Source: Euryarchaeota archaeon Ods04
Lineage (GTDB): Archaea; Halobacteriota; Halobacteria; Halobacteriales; Halorutilaceae
Direction: 5' to 3'
DNA length: 6,320 bases
Assembly: GCA_028751055.1 (NCBI GenBank)
Contig: JAQZDD010000065.1
Location: 1 to 6,320 of the forward strand
Shown: positions 1-5,467 of the stretch, piece by piece
Layout: every line of letters begins with the position of its first letter
Position numbering within the stretch: position 1 is the stretch's first letter
Translations under genes and position numbers: made by a program
Notes under the pieces: generated by a model
Databases searched by the model: none
The model's input: the letters and a program-made list of their open reading frames with translations, nothing else
What the model was told of the DNA's origin: nothing

Positions 1-873
1 CTTCGAAACGTATCCTGTCTTCCCCTCAATACGGACATCGGCTTCACAAGCCGTCACAGCGGCGCGCACGATACCGTCGGCGAGACGGACCGCATCGCTC
101 GGGAGCGCGGTGTCGGGCGACCGCCACTCGACAGTCCCGAAGCCGTTACGCAGCTGTACAGGAGTCCAGACACAGCTGTCGGGGCAGAAGTTGGCTTCGA
201 CGGCGCGTCTGTCGACGCCAGCCTCGGTAGCCGCGACGACGAACTCCTCATGGCGTCTTTCGAGACGCCTTCGCCACTCGTCTTTACTGTCGACATACCG
301 CCAGAGGCGTCCTTGGTGAGGAACGCCTTCGTAAGCCTTCCAGCGGTAGAGTTCGGAGCGCGCACCTGCGACCGTCCTCTTGCCGTCGGCGTACGGCGAC
401 GAGTTGACAAGAGCGAGCGCGGGGTCGAGCGCGATGAGTGTGTTAAGCTGGTCGACCTCGAATCCGGACTGCTGTTCGACGTGCACATGCGTCCCCGCGC
501 AGTACCTCGCGTGCTTGAAGCTTCTGCCGACTACGGCGTTCTGTATCCGGTTCCTGTCGCTCGGTAGCTCGTGTATTCTTCCGGAGTTGAGCGGCGTCCC
601 GAGAGGGACGAGATGCTTGCCGAGTTCGTCGGCACGTCTCAGAACCCCCGCGACCCTCTCGAAAAGCTCGTCGCGTAGCTCCTCCGTCGTCTCGCATGGA
701 GTCGTCTTCACCTCGACGAGAGGCTCGACGAACTCGCGTTCCACACCTTCGGACGAGTCCACGACGCCACCGGGTTCGACCAGCCGTCCTTCGCCGTCGA
801 CTACCCAGTATTCGACCTCTATGCTCCGTCGGACTTTTTCCATTCTGTTTGTTAGCGCGCTTGTTTCTTGCAT
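1..873 (-). CDS. GCS2-family carboxylate-amine ligase (glutamate-cysteine ligase-like), C-terminus cut off by window edge
   Basis: An open frame of 291 codons runs from ATG at 873 through the left edge without a stop. It resembles the GCS2 family of ATP-dependent ligases, which join glutamate (or a related acid) to an amine such as cysteine. Visible family features are SIEVEYWVVD (residues 17-26, with the acidic residues expected to bind metal and substrate), PLVEVKTTPC (51-60), LGTPLNSG (91-98), CAGTHVHVE (125-133), NSSPY (157-161) and VEWRSPD (248-254). Haloarchaea make gamma-glutamylcysteine as a thiol buffer, and this could be that enzyme or a paralog; the EVEY motif in place of the common GVEEEF makes me leave the substrate open. 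The family is usually about 350-380 residues, so roughly the last fifth is missing. A second in-frame ATG lies at 843, but the first fits a TATA-like element at 902-909 better. It is probably cytoplasmic and stands alone here. Confidence 0.82.
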   Translation of the reverse strand, partial: MQETSALTNRMEKVRRSIEVEYWVVDGEGRLVEPGGVVDSSEGVEREFVEPLVEVKTTPCETTEELRDELFERVAGVLRRADELGKHLVPLGTPLNSGRIHELPSDRNRIQNAVVGRSFKHARYCAGTHVHVEQQSGFEVDQLNTLIALDPALALVNSSPYADGKRTVAGARSELYRWKAYEGVPHQGRLWRYVDSKDEWRRRLERRHEEFVVAATEAGVDRRAVEANFCPDSCVWTPVQLRNGFGTVEWRSPDTALPSDAVRLADGIVRAAVTACEADVRIEGKTGYVSK

Positions 874-901
874 TTCTTAAACTGAAAGAGATTTTGTCAC
901 C

Positions 902-909
902 TTTATTTA
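902..909 (-). promoter_or_regulatory. TATA-like element of the GCS2-family ligase gene
   Basis: Read on the minus strand this is TAAATAAA, centred about 32 bases before the ATG at 873. An archaeal start about 27 bases downstream would fall near 878-880 and give a leader of only about five bases. No Shine-Dalgarno sequence precedes the ATG, which agrees with leaderless or nearly leaderless translation. The assignment rests on position and composition only. Confidence 0.4.
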
Positions 910-961
910 GCACCTATATGCAGTATTTCCCGACATCTACAAACTCACTTAGAGGAGGCAG

Positions 962-969
962 TATAAAAA
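962..969 (+). promoter_or_regulatory. Orphan TATA box candidate on the plus strand
   Basis: TATAAAAA-like sequence (TATAAAAAC from 962) preceded by purine-rich AGAGGAGGCAG, which could act as a TFB recognition element. A start about 27 bases downstream would lie near 990-993. No protein gene follows, so it would drive either a noncoding transcript or nothing. It is the best TATA match in the intergenic region. Confidence 0.35.
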
Positions 970-1127
970 CTTTGCTTGAACGACGGAAGGTGCTCTTAGG
1001 CTTCTGAGGGCATCGGGTTTATCGAAGGTTTCAGGCTGTTTGAGTGAACTGAAGCTTCACGAGACAGCGAGTTACGGTGAGGTACGAGCGAGAAAACGAA
1101 CGAAACCACACGGGACAGCGTTCGCGG

Positions 1128-1133
1128 TTTTTT
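1128..1133 (+). terminator. T-run, possible archaeal terminator
   Basis: Six consecutive T follow GC-rich CGTTCGCGG on the plus strand. Archaeal RNA polymerase can terminate at short T-runs without a hairpin. It lies about 140 bases after the start predicted from the TATA box at 962-969, so it could end a short noncoding transcript. There is no independent evidence for it. Confidence 0.25.
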
Positions 1134-1210
1134 CGGAGTTGTCGCTAACTATAGGTAAATCTGCCTCTACATCGAAGAATTAAACCACAATAAGGCTCGC
1201 CGAAGCCGAC

Positions 1211-1231
1211 TGCGTGGGACCGGATTTGAAC
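1211..1231. repeat. Exact copy of the last 21 bases of tRNA-Leu (att-like direct repeat)
   Basis: The 21 bases here are identical, in the same orientation, to 1364-1384, the 3' end of the tRNA-Leu gene on the minus strand (discriminator base, 3' acceptor strand, 3' T-stem and part of the T-loop). Identity stops at 1232/1385 on one side and before 1211/1364 on the other. The offset is 153 bases. A copied tRNA 3' end beside an intact tRNA is the mark left by elements that integrate by site-specific recombination into tRNA genes. No integrase or cargo lies between the copies, so a collapsed element, an excision scar or a tRNA-derived repeat are all possible. Confidence 0.8.
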
Positions 1232-1331
1232 TTTGGTCGTTCCGCGGTCACTCCGCTCCGTTCACTGCCTCGGTTCACTTCCGTTCACCGAGTCGCTGAC
1301 GCTCCACTCACGAGTTCAAATCCGTCCTACT
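1211..1331. repeat. tRNA-derived imperfect palindrome with T-arm-like ends
   Basis: CGGATTTGAAC at 1221-1231 is the exact reverse complement of GTTCAAATCCG at 1314-1324. Allowing a one-base bulge, the match continues imperfectly outward (6 of 9 positions) to 1211 and about 1333. The inside (1232-1313) is pyrimidine-rich simple sequence (GTTCAC, CACTCC and CGCTCC steps) and contains a smaller inverted repeat, CTCGGT at 1269-1274 with ACCGAG at 1287-1292. The right arm reads like a T-loop on the plus strand but lacks a matching T-stem, so it is not a functional tRNA. It may be a small mobile or hairpin-forming repeat seeded from a tRNA 3' end. Confidence 0.55.
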
Positions 1332-1346
1332 TAATCGCTCGCTCCG

Positions 1347-1350
1347 AAAA
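1347..1350 (-). terminator. Possible T-run terminator after tRNA-Leu
   Basis: On the minus strand four T occur about 14 bases after the mature tRNA 3' end, following GC-rich AGCGGGCGAC. Such short T-runs often end archaeal tRNA transcripts. Four T is weak, so this is tentative. Confidence 0.3.
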
Positions 1351-1363
1351 GTCGCCCGCTCTT

Positions 1364-1448
<85 letters not shown>

Positions 1449-1474
1449 GCAAACTTCAGTAGAACGATGGACAA

Positions 1475-1480
1475 CTTTAG
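1475..1480 (-). promoter_or_regulatory. TATA-like element of tRNA-Leu
   Basis: CTAAAG on the minus strand, within GTCTAAAGT, is centred about 29 bases before the tRNA 5' end. This would start transcription at or just before the mature end. The position fits archaeal tRNA promoters. Confidence 0.45.
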
Positions 1481-1529
1481 ACTTTCCTTTCCCCGTCGCC
1501 GTTTTGTGTCTTGGTCACGTCTGTAGCCC

Positions 1530-1715
1530 ATGGACTGCACGTACTGCGGAAGTAACGTACACCAAAACACGCCGGTCTTCGTTCAGGAGGACAGGGAGTT
1601 CAGACGCGTCGACGTAGGACAGTTCTGTAGCTACGCGTGTCTCTCTGCGTACATAGACGAGGAAGGTCTCAACGACGACACGGAGCGCGAATCTGACTCC
1701 GGCGACACTATATGA
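1530..1715 (+). CDS. Small zinc-binding protein with CxxC and CxxxC pairs
   Basis: A 61-residue acidic protein. Cysteines C3 and C6 (CTYC) and C33 and C37 (FCSYAC) form two pairs that would hold one zinc ion. The segment QFCSYACLSAYI resembles the second half of treble-clef fingers of the TRASH/FCS type. The tail (residues 43-61) is Asp/Glu/Ser-rich and probably disordered. Haloarchaeal genomes carry many such one-domain zinc-finger proteins, mostly of unknown function; binding to nucleic acid or to a protein partner is the usual guess. The ATG at 1530 sits just before the first Cys pair, so a later start is impossible. There is no Shine-Dalgarno sequence, and only a weak T-rich element (about 1501-1508) lies at a leaderless distance. 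The gene is divergent from tRNA-Leu, and its last eight bases overlap the convergent DUF4870-like gene. Confidence 0.75.
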   Translation: MDCTYCGSNVHQNTPVFVQEDREFRRVDVGQFCSYACLSAYIDEEGLNDDTERESDSGDTI

Positions 1716-2088
1716 AGCCTATCGAGAACGGATACTCATACCGACGTCTGTCGCTCGCCCGTATCGCCGCCTTGACGACCAAGACGAGGTTGACGAGAAC
1801 GAGCAAGGGAGGCAGGAGTATCAGAAGAATTCCGATAGGAGGGACAAGGAAAAACGAGGTAAACGTCAGAAAGCCAGCCACCAAGATGTAGACCGTCATA
1901 GAAATCTGGAAGTTGAGCGACTCCCTCGCGTTGAACTCGGCGAACCTTCCCTCCTCCTTGGACAGGAGCAACACTATGAAAGGTCCCAGAACGTTTCCGA
2001 GCGGCACGAAGAATCCCGCGAAAATCGATAGATGAGCAGCGATTGCCCATTTACGTTCTCCCTCAGAAACGTCGGAAGCATGACTCAT
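1708..2088 (-). CDS. DUF4870-like (Tic20-related) small membrane protein
   Basis: A 126-residue protein with three hydrophobic segments (about 14-43, 59-81 and 83-108) joined by a charged loop containing KEEGRFAEFNARESLNFQ. The pattern of a WAIAAHLS start, a first helix, then the FxxxNARESLNFQ loop is typical of DUF4870, small integral membrane proteins of unknown function. It should sit in the cytoplasmic membrane with a basic tail (RASDRRRYEY). I chose ATG at 2088: the frame extends upstream to 2139, but those residues are Arg-rich and overlap the purF end. The purF stop is only four bases upstream and no Shine-Dalgarno is visible, so translation is probably coupled to purF. The last gene of the rpl37e-purF operon. 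Confidence 0.82.
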   Translation of the reverse strand: MSHASDVSEGERKWAIAAHLSIFAGFFVPLGNVLGPFIVLLLSKEEGRFAEFNARESLNFQISMTVYILVAGFLTFTSFFLVPPIGILLILLPPLLVLVNLVLVVKAAIRASDRRRYEYPFSIGFI

Positions 2089-2092
2089 CGTG

Positions 2093-3505
2093 TCAGTCCG
2101 CGCCCGCCTTCTCGCCTCTCTCGGTCTCAGCACGCTCACAGCTCTCGCCCTCTATCTCGACGGGATAGGAGCCTGTCACACATCCCGTACACATCTCGGA
2201 GCGCGGCATGTCGAGCGAATCGGCGATATCGTCGGGTGTGAGGTATTCGAGGCTGTCGGCACCTATCTCGTCACGTATCTCCTCAACGGACTTGTCGCTC
2301 GCCATGAGTTCGTCACGCGACGCCATGTCGATGCCGAGGTAGCACGGCGCGACGATAGGCGGAGAGCCGACGCGGAAATGCACTTCCGACGCGCCCGAGT
2401 CACGTAGAAGCTTGACTAACTGGCTTGAAGTTGTGCCGCGCACAATCGAGTCGTCGACGAGCGTCACGCTCTTGCCCTCGATGTTGGAGTCCATCGTGTT
2501 GAGCTTGAGCCTTACCGCCGTCTCGCGCGCCTCCTGTGTCGGCATTATGAACGTGCGTCCGACGTACCTGTTCTTCATAAGAGCCTCGGAGTACTCCAGA
2601 CCACCCGCTTCTGCGTAGCCGCTTGCGAAAGCACGCCCAGAGTCGGGCACGGGCGAGACGATGTCGGTGTCGACGCCGTGGTTCTCGTACAGAAGTCTTC
2701 CCATCTCACGCCGTGCGTCGTAGACGAGCCTCTCGTCTATCGTCGAGTCGGGACGCGCGAAGTAGACGTACTCGAAGAAGCAGTGAGCGGGACGTTCGTC
2801 GAAAAGCTGGTACGACTCGAAGCCTTCGCCGTCGTCGTCGAGCATGACGACCTCTCCCGGGCGTACGTCACGGACAAGTTCCCCGCCTAAGACATCGACT
2901 GCGACCGACTCGGACGCGATGATGTAGCCGTCTTCTATCTTTCCTATGCAGAGAGGACGTATGCCGAGAGGGTCGCGGACGCCCACGACACGGTCGTCGT
3001 GCATGAGTGTCAACGAGTACGCGCCCCTGATGCGGCGCATCGTCTTGTCGATAGCCTCAAGCAGTCCGTGTTCGACCAAGTTCGACGCGAGTTCGTGAAC
3101 CATGACCTCGGTGTCCGAGTCGGTCGAGAAGGTATGTCCGCGCTCCTCGAAGTCGGCGCGTACCTCGTCCGTGTTGACCAACGTGCCGTTGTGCGCGAGC
3201 GCGAGAGAGCCGCGTTTCGACGTAACCGTGTACGGATGGCACGAGTTCTCGTTTATCTCGCCCGCGGTCGGGTACCGGAGATGTCCGACAGAGGCGAGTC
3301 CGTGGAGATGTCCGACGTCGTCCTCGTCGAACACCTCCGATACGAGACCGAGACCTTTCTTAGAGTGCTGCTGGAAGCCGTCGTGCGTAACGATGCCCGC
3401 ACCTTCCTGTCCGCGGTGCTGGAGGGCATAGAGAGCGTAGTAAGTGGGCAGGGCGGCGTCACCTTCGGAAAGCTGTATCCCGACGACGCCGCATTTCTCC
3501 TGCAT
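2093..3505 (-). CDS. purF: Amidophosphoribosyltransferase
   Basis: Catalyses the first committed step of purine synthesis, PRPP plus glutamine to 5-phosphoribosylamine, in the cytoplasm. The 470-residue protein has an N-terminal class II glutamine amidotransferase domain (about 5-235) and a C-terminal phosphoribosyltransferase domain (about 255-450). C5, in MQEKCGVVG, would become the N-terminal nucleophile after removal of a four-residue propeptide, which fixes the start. HRGQEGAGI (30-38), HLRYPT (75-80), HNGTL (105-109) and SDTE (130-133) are glutaminase motifs. VTLVDDSIVRGTT (347-359) is the PRPP loop. C242, C388, C439 and C442 match the ligand pattern of the 4Fe-4S type known from Bacillus PurF, so an iron-sulfur cluster is likely. 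The start lies eight bases after the rpl37e stop, with only a weak AAAGG before it, so it is cotranscribed with rpl37e. Confidence 0.97.
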   Translation of the reverse strand: MQEKCGVVGIQLSEGDAALPTYYALYALQHRGQEGAGIVTHDGFQQHSKKGLGLVSEVFDEDDVGHLHGLASVGHLRYPTAGEINENSCHPYTVTSKRGSLALAHNGTLVNTDEVRADFEERGHTFSTDSDTEVMVHELASNLVEHGLLEAIDKTMRRIRGAYSLTLMHDDRVVGVRDPLGIRPLCIGKIEDGYIIASESVAVDVLGGELVRDVRPGEVVMLDDDGEGFESYQLFDERPAHCFFEYVYFARPDSTIDERLVYDARREMGRLLYENHGVDTDIVSPVPDSGRAFASGYAEAGGLEYSEALMKNRYVGRTFIMPTQEARETAVRLKLNTMDSNIEGKSVTLVDDSIVRGTTSSQLVKLLRDSGASEVHFRVGSPPIVAPCYLGIDMASRDELMASDKSVEEIRDEIGADSLEYLTPDDIADSLDMPRSEMCTGCVTGSYPVEIEGESCERAETERGEKAGAD

Positions 3506-3513
3506 GACCTTTC

Positions 3514-3687
3514 TCAGTTATCGCCTGCTTTGTTCTCCCAGCTGTACGACTTCTGCTTCGACGACTTGCCGAATCCGCAGCTGGAGCAAACCTTCTTCTT
3601 CACGTGGTAGCTCTTCTCTCCGCAACGTCGGCACTTGACGTGTACCTTCTTCTGTCTCTTGCCTTTGCTCGGTGTACCTTTAGCCAT
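3514..3687 (-). CDS. rpl37e: 50S ribosomal protein L37e
   Basis: A 57-residue basic protein of the large ribosomal subunit, shared by archaea and eukaryotes. It has the L37e signature: [11 protein letters not shown], then C19-x2-C22 (CRRC), SYHVKKK, C34-x2-C37 (CSSC), GFG, and an end in W50-E-N-K-A-G. The four cysteines hold one zinc. The frame can be extended to GTG at 3702, but ATG at 3687 gives the usual N-terminus (MAKGTPS) and lies 27-29 bases from the TATA element, so I use it. In haloarchaea an Lsm gene normally sits directly before L37e; here the next gene upstream is the divergent PUA gene, so Lsm is absent from this spot. It is the first gene of the operon with purF. The protein is more lysine-rich than typical haloarchaeal copies. 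Confidence 0.95.
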   Translation of the reverse strand: MAKGTPSKGKRQKKVHVKCRRCGEKSYHVKKKVCSSCGFGKSSKQKSYSWENKAGDN

Positions 3688-3713
3688 CTTGTTCGGAGAC
3701 ACGTTGTCCCCGC

Positions 3714-3720
3714 GTATAAC
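3714..3720 (-). promoter_or_regulatory. TATA box of the rpl37e-purF-DUF4870 operon
   Basis: GTTATAC on the minus strand is centred about 29 bases before the L37e ATG at 3687. Transcription would start at about 3690, giving a leaderless or near-leaderless mRNA. Its position also argues against the GTG at 3702 as the start. Confidence 0.5.
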
Positions 3721-3765
3721 CGTTTTGTCTCCTCCTCCCGACTGACGGAGACGAACTAACCGAAC

Positions 3766-3772
3766 GTTTAAC
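3766..3772 (+). promoter_or_regulatory. TATA-like element of the PUA-domain gene
   Basis: GTTTAAC is centred 27 bases before the ATG at 3796, the spacing expected for a leaderless haloarchaeal mRNA. No Shine-Dalgarno precedes the ATG. Together with the element at 3714-3720 it makes the 108-base gap 3688-3795 a divergent promoter region. Confidence 0.5.
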
Positions 3773-3795
3773 CTCCGCGCCTACCCGTTCCCGTT

Positions 3796-4275
3796 ATGGA
3801 GATACGTTCGAGACACCATCTGCGCGACGACGAGGCGGACGGTCTACGCGACGCGCTCAGGGACGCCGTGGGTGTCGCGCCCGCCGACGACGCGAACATC
3901 GAGGAGGCGGAGGTCGAGGACGGACCGGACCTCTTCCTCGTCGACGGAGAACCGCTCGTCGTGCGTATCGACGGCGAGTACTTCGTGACCGTACAGGGCG
4001 CGTTAGCACTCGAACCCGACCGCCATCTCGTGACGGTCGACGCAGGCGCGGTCGAGTTCGTGACCAACGGCGCGGACGTGATGCGCCCCGGAATCGTCGA
4101 AGCCGACGAAGACATCGAGGAAGGCGACTTGGTCGTCATCATCGAGGAGAACCACGGGAAGCCTCTCGCCGTCGGGCGCGCGCTCACGGACGGCGGCGAC
4201 ATGACGGGCGACGAAGGGCGTGTCGTCGAGTCCGTCTACCACGTCGGAGACGAACTCTGGGAGTTCGAGCCTTAG
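3796..4275 (+). CDS. PUA-domain RNA-binding protein (archaeal Tma20/MCT-1-like)
   Basis: A 159-residue, strongly acidic protein. The C-terminal part (about 78-153) reads as a PUA domain: HLVTVDAGAVEFVTNGADVMRPGIV, then an acidic turn, GDLVVIIEENHGKPLAVGRAL, and a final strand GRVVESVYHVGDELWEF. The N-terminal part (1-75) fits the pre-PUA domain of Tma20/MCT-1-type proteins. PUA domains bind structured RNA. Eukaryotic MCT-1/Tma20 relatives act on the small ribosomal subunit in recycling and reinitiation, so a role in translation is plausible but not shown here. ATG at 3796 lies 27 bases after the centre of a TATA-like element. The gene is divergent from rpl37e and 99 bases before sepF, which has its own promoter. 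Confidence 0.82.
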   Translation: MEIRSRHHLRDDEADGLRDALRDAVGVAPADDANIEEAEVEDGPDLFLVDGEPLVVRIDGEYFVTVQGALALEPDRHLVTVDAGAVEFVTNGADVMRPGIVEADEDIEEGDLVVIIEENHGKPLAVGRALTDGGDMTGDEGRVVESVYHVGDELWEFEP

Positions 4276-4344
4276 CTTCGTTACGGGCGCGTTTCCGTGT
4301 CTGTCCCGGTATTCCGACTCCGCACGACGCGCGTCTGACAAAGA

Positions 4345-4351
4345 GTTATTA
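4345..4351 (+). promoter_or_regulatory. TATA box of sepF
   Basis: GTTATTA, within GAGTTATTAACG, is centred 27 bases before the sepF ATG at 4375. It is a clear AT-rich element in GC-rich surroundings, with no Shine-Dalgarno before the gene, and predicts a leaderless transcript separate from the PUA gene. Confidence 0.6.
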
Positions 4352-4374
4352 ACGCTAAAACAGTTCTTTCTGGC

Positions 4375-4737
4375 ATGAGCATAGTAGAGAAGATTCTCGG
4401 ACAGCCCAGCGGAAGGAAGTCGAAGGAGTACGAGGAACTCGACATAGAGCAGTACGAGGAAGAGGTAGCACAGCCTGAGGTAAGAAGACGGATACATATC
4501 GCGGAGATACGTGGACAGGAAGGCGTCATGGACGTGAAAGACCTCGTCTACGACGGCGACATAGTTCTCGTAGACATATCGCACTTCAACGCGAACGACA
4601 AGAGACTCGAAAGCCTGATGGAGGAGTTCCGTCAGGTCACAGCCGAGGTCGGCGGCGACATCGTACAGAAAGGTGACAACCAGCTGATTATTACGCCCGG
4701 CGGCATCGGTATCAGCCGCGAAAAGATAACGCGGTAA
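4375..4737 (+). CDS. sepF: Cell division protein SepF (FtsZ membrane anchor)
   Basis: A 120-residue protein of the archaeal SepF family, which tethers FtsZ to the cytoplasmic membrane at the division site. The N-terminal MSIVEKILG can form the amphipathic membrane-targeting helix, followed by a charged linker (residues 10-37). The core (about 38-120) has RRIHIAEIRGQEGVMDVKDLVYDGDIVLVDISHF, then FRQVTAEVGGDIVQKGDNQLIITPGGIGISREKI, with the conserved glycines of the dimer interface (GGD at 93-95, PGG at 108-110). Length matches archaeal homologs. In haloarchaea SepF is essential and binds mainly FtsZ2 (published for Haloferax). The gene is monocistronic by its own TATA box and faces the HTH-10 regulator across a 51-base gap. 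Confidence 0.93.
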   Translation: MSIVEKILGQPSGRKSKEYEELDIEQYEEEVAQPEVRRRIHIAEIRGQEGVMDVKDLVYDGDIVLVDISHFNANDKRLESLMEEFRQVTAEVGGDIVQKGDNQLIITPGGIGISREKITR

Positions 4738-4788
4738 CGGGACTTCCGTCTCTTCTACGGCGGATTCGCAACGGCGACATACTGTACC
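4738..4788. other. Convergent gap between sepF and the HTH-10 gene
   Basis: These 51 bases separate the sepF stop from the stop of the opposing regulator gene. There is no strong hairpin. The longest pyrimidine run on the plus strand is CCGTCTCTTCT, a weak candidate end for sepF transcripts. No clear T-run is seen for the regulator, so its 3' end may run into sepF antisense. Confidence 0.35.
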
Positions 4789-5445
4789 CTACCTAAACAG
4801 CTCTGATAAGACGTACCTCTCAGCTTTCCGGAGATGTTCGCTTGCAGTTCCGCGTGAGCATCCGAGTTCGTCGGCGAGTTCGTCCGCACTTACCTCACGT
4901 GGCGACGCATAGTAGCCGCGGTCAACGGCGAGACGGAGAGTCTCTATCTGCCGTTCGGTAAGCGTAGCCAGAGGACCGCGCGCCGCGGGGTTGTACTCCG
5001 TCATCGACTCCAGACTGGCGTTGACTTCGTCGGGCAGTCCGTCGACGGCAGCCTGTATCGCGTCCTCCCGACCGATGAGGGGCGTCCTTAGCCCTCCGTC
5101 GTCGGTGAACGTCATCGGCACGTCGAAAACGACTTCGTGTTGTCGCATGAGTCCAAGAAGAACGTCGCTCACACCCGTCGGCTCGAAATGGATATAGACC
5201 ACGACGCCGTCGGGTGCGGGCGATATGTCGGTCACGATTCCGACATCCATCTCGGATACGTACGAACGAACGGCTTCTTCGGGTGCCCGGAACCAGATGA
5301 GTATGACCGCCGTGCCGTCTGAGAGCGTGTTGACGTGTTCAACCGTGCCGCTGACGACTTCGCGCGTCTCGGCGACGAACCGTGCGGGTTCGAACAGGTA
5401 GTCGTCGGGCGAACAGGAACGGAGCACAACCGTTGCGAGACGCAT
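4789..5445 (-). CDS. HTH-10 (Bat-type) transcriptional regulator
   Basis: A 218-residue protein. The C-terminal 57 residues (162-218) match the HTH-10 domain of haloarchaeal Bat-like regulators: LTERQIETLRLAVDRGYYAS, PREVSADELADELGCSRGT, then ASEHLRKAERYVLSELF. The N-terminal part (1-155) has the mixed alpha/beta character of the unassigned sensor region found in the short class of these proteins; no PAS or GAF motif is recognisable. I chose ATG at 5445 (MRLATVVL) over GTG at 5460 because the TATA element at 5468-5475 lies 27 bases upstream, fitting a leaderless mRNA; the longer form would begin between promoter and start. It is divergent from the cytochrome P450 gene across 119 bases, so control of that gene, itself, or both is a reasonable inference. 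The ligand is unknown. Confidence 0.88.
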   Translation of the reverse strand: MRLATVVLRSCSPDDYLFEPARFVAETREVVSGTVEHVNTLSDGTAVILIWFRAPEEAVRSYVSEMDVGIVTDISPAPDGVVVYIHFEPTGVSDVLLGLMRQHEVVFDVPMTFTDDGGLRTPLIGREDAIQAAVDGLPDEVNASLESMTEYNPAARGPLATLTERQIETLRLAVDRGYYASPREVSADELADELGCSRGTASEHLRKAERYVLSELFR

Positions 5446-5467
5446 ACATCGTCTATCCACTCACCAG

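Larger units (their letters stand above)
874..1363. other. Gene-free stretch between the ligase gene and tRNA-Leu
   Basis: No convincing protein gene is visible in these 490 bases. The open frames crossing it are short and lack recognisable motifs or promoters. It holds an AT-rich zone (about 885-975) containing the ligase promoter and a plus-strand TATA-like element (962-969); purine-rich simple sequence with GAG and GAAC steps (about 1049-1105); a run of six T (1128-1133); a second AT-rich zone (about 1145-1195); and a tRNA-derived repeat structure (1211-1331) made of pyrimidine-rich simple sequence between T-arm-like ends. The purine-rich and pyrimidine-rich stretches resemble the imperfect GAGCGAACG-type simple sequence common between haloarchaeal genes (general knowledge of such genomes). 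Confidence 0.6.

Noticed and set aside
250..880. Plus-strand open frames opposite the ligase gene
   Set aside because: Ser/Arg-rich shadow translations without recognisable domains; the opposite strand carries clear GCS2 motifs along the whole length.
443..913. 156-codon minus-strand frame overlapping the ligase start
   Set aside because: Arg-rich translation with no family motifs; it is an out-of-frame shadow of the GCS2-family ligase.
1110..1120. 11-base match ACGGGACAGCG to the tRNA-Leu anticodon/variable region (1397-1407)
   Set aside because: Short, and its order relative to the 1211-1231 copy is not collinear with the tRNA, so it is more likely chance.
1049..1311. CRISPR-like array in the simple-sequence region
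   Set aside because: There are no equal-length repeats separated by unique spacers, only degenerate simple sequence.
1311..1331. A second tRNA on the plus strand suggested by GTTCAAATCC
   Set aside because: The T-loop word is present, but no matching T-stem, anticodon arm or acceptor stem can be built around it; treated as an arm of the repeat.
2089..2139. N-terminal extension of the DUF4870-like protein
   Set aside because: The extra 17 residues are Arg-rich, overlap the purF end and are not part of the family; ATG at 2088 fits better.
2999..3610. 203-codon plus-strand frame opposite purF and rpl37e
   Set aside because: Antisense shadow caused by codon bias; purF and rpl37e motifs are intact on the minus strand.
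4003..4584. 193-codon minus-strand frame opposite the PUA gene and sepF start
   Set aside because: It spans two well-supported plus-strand genes and the sepF promoter, and its translation has no family resemblance.
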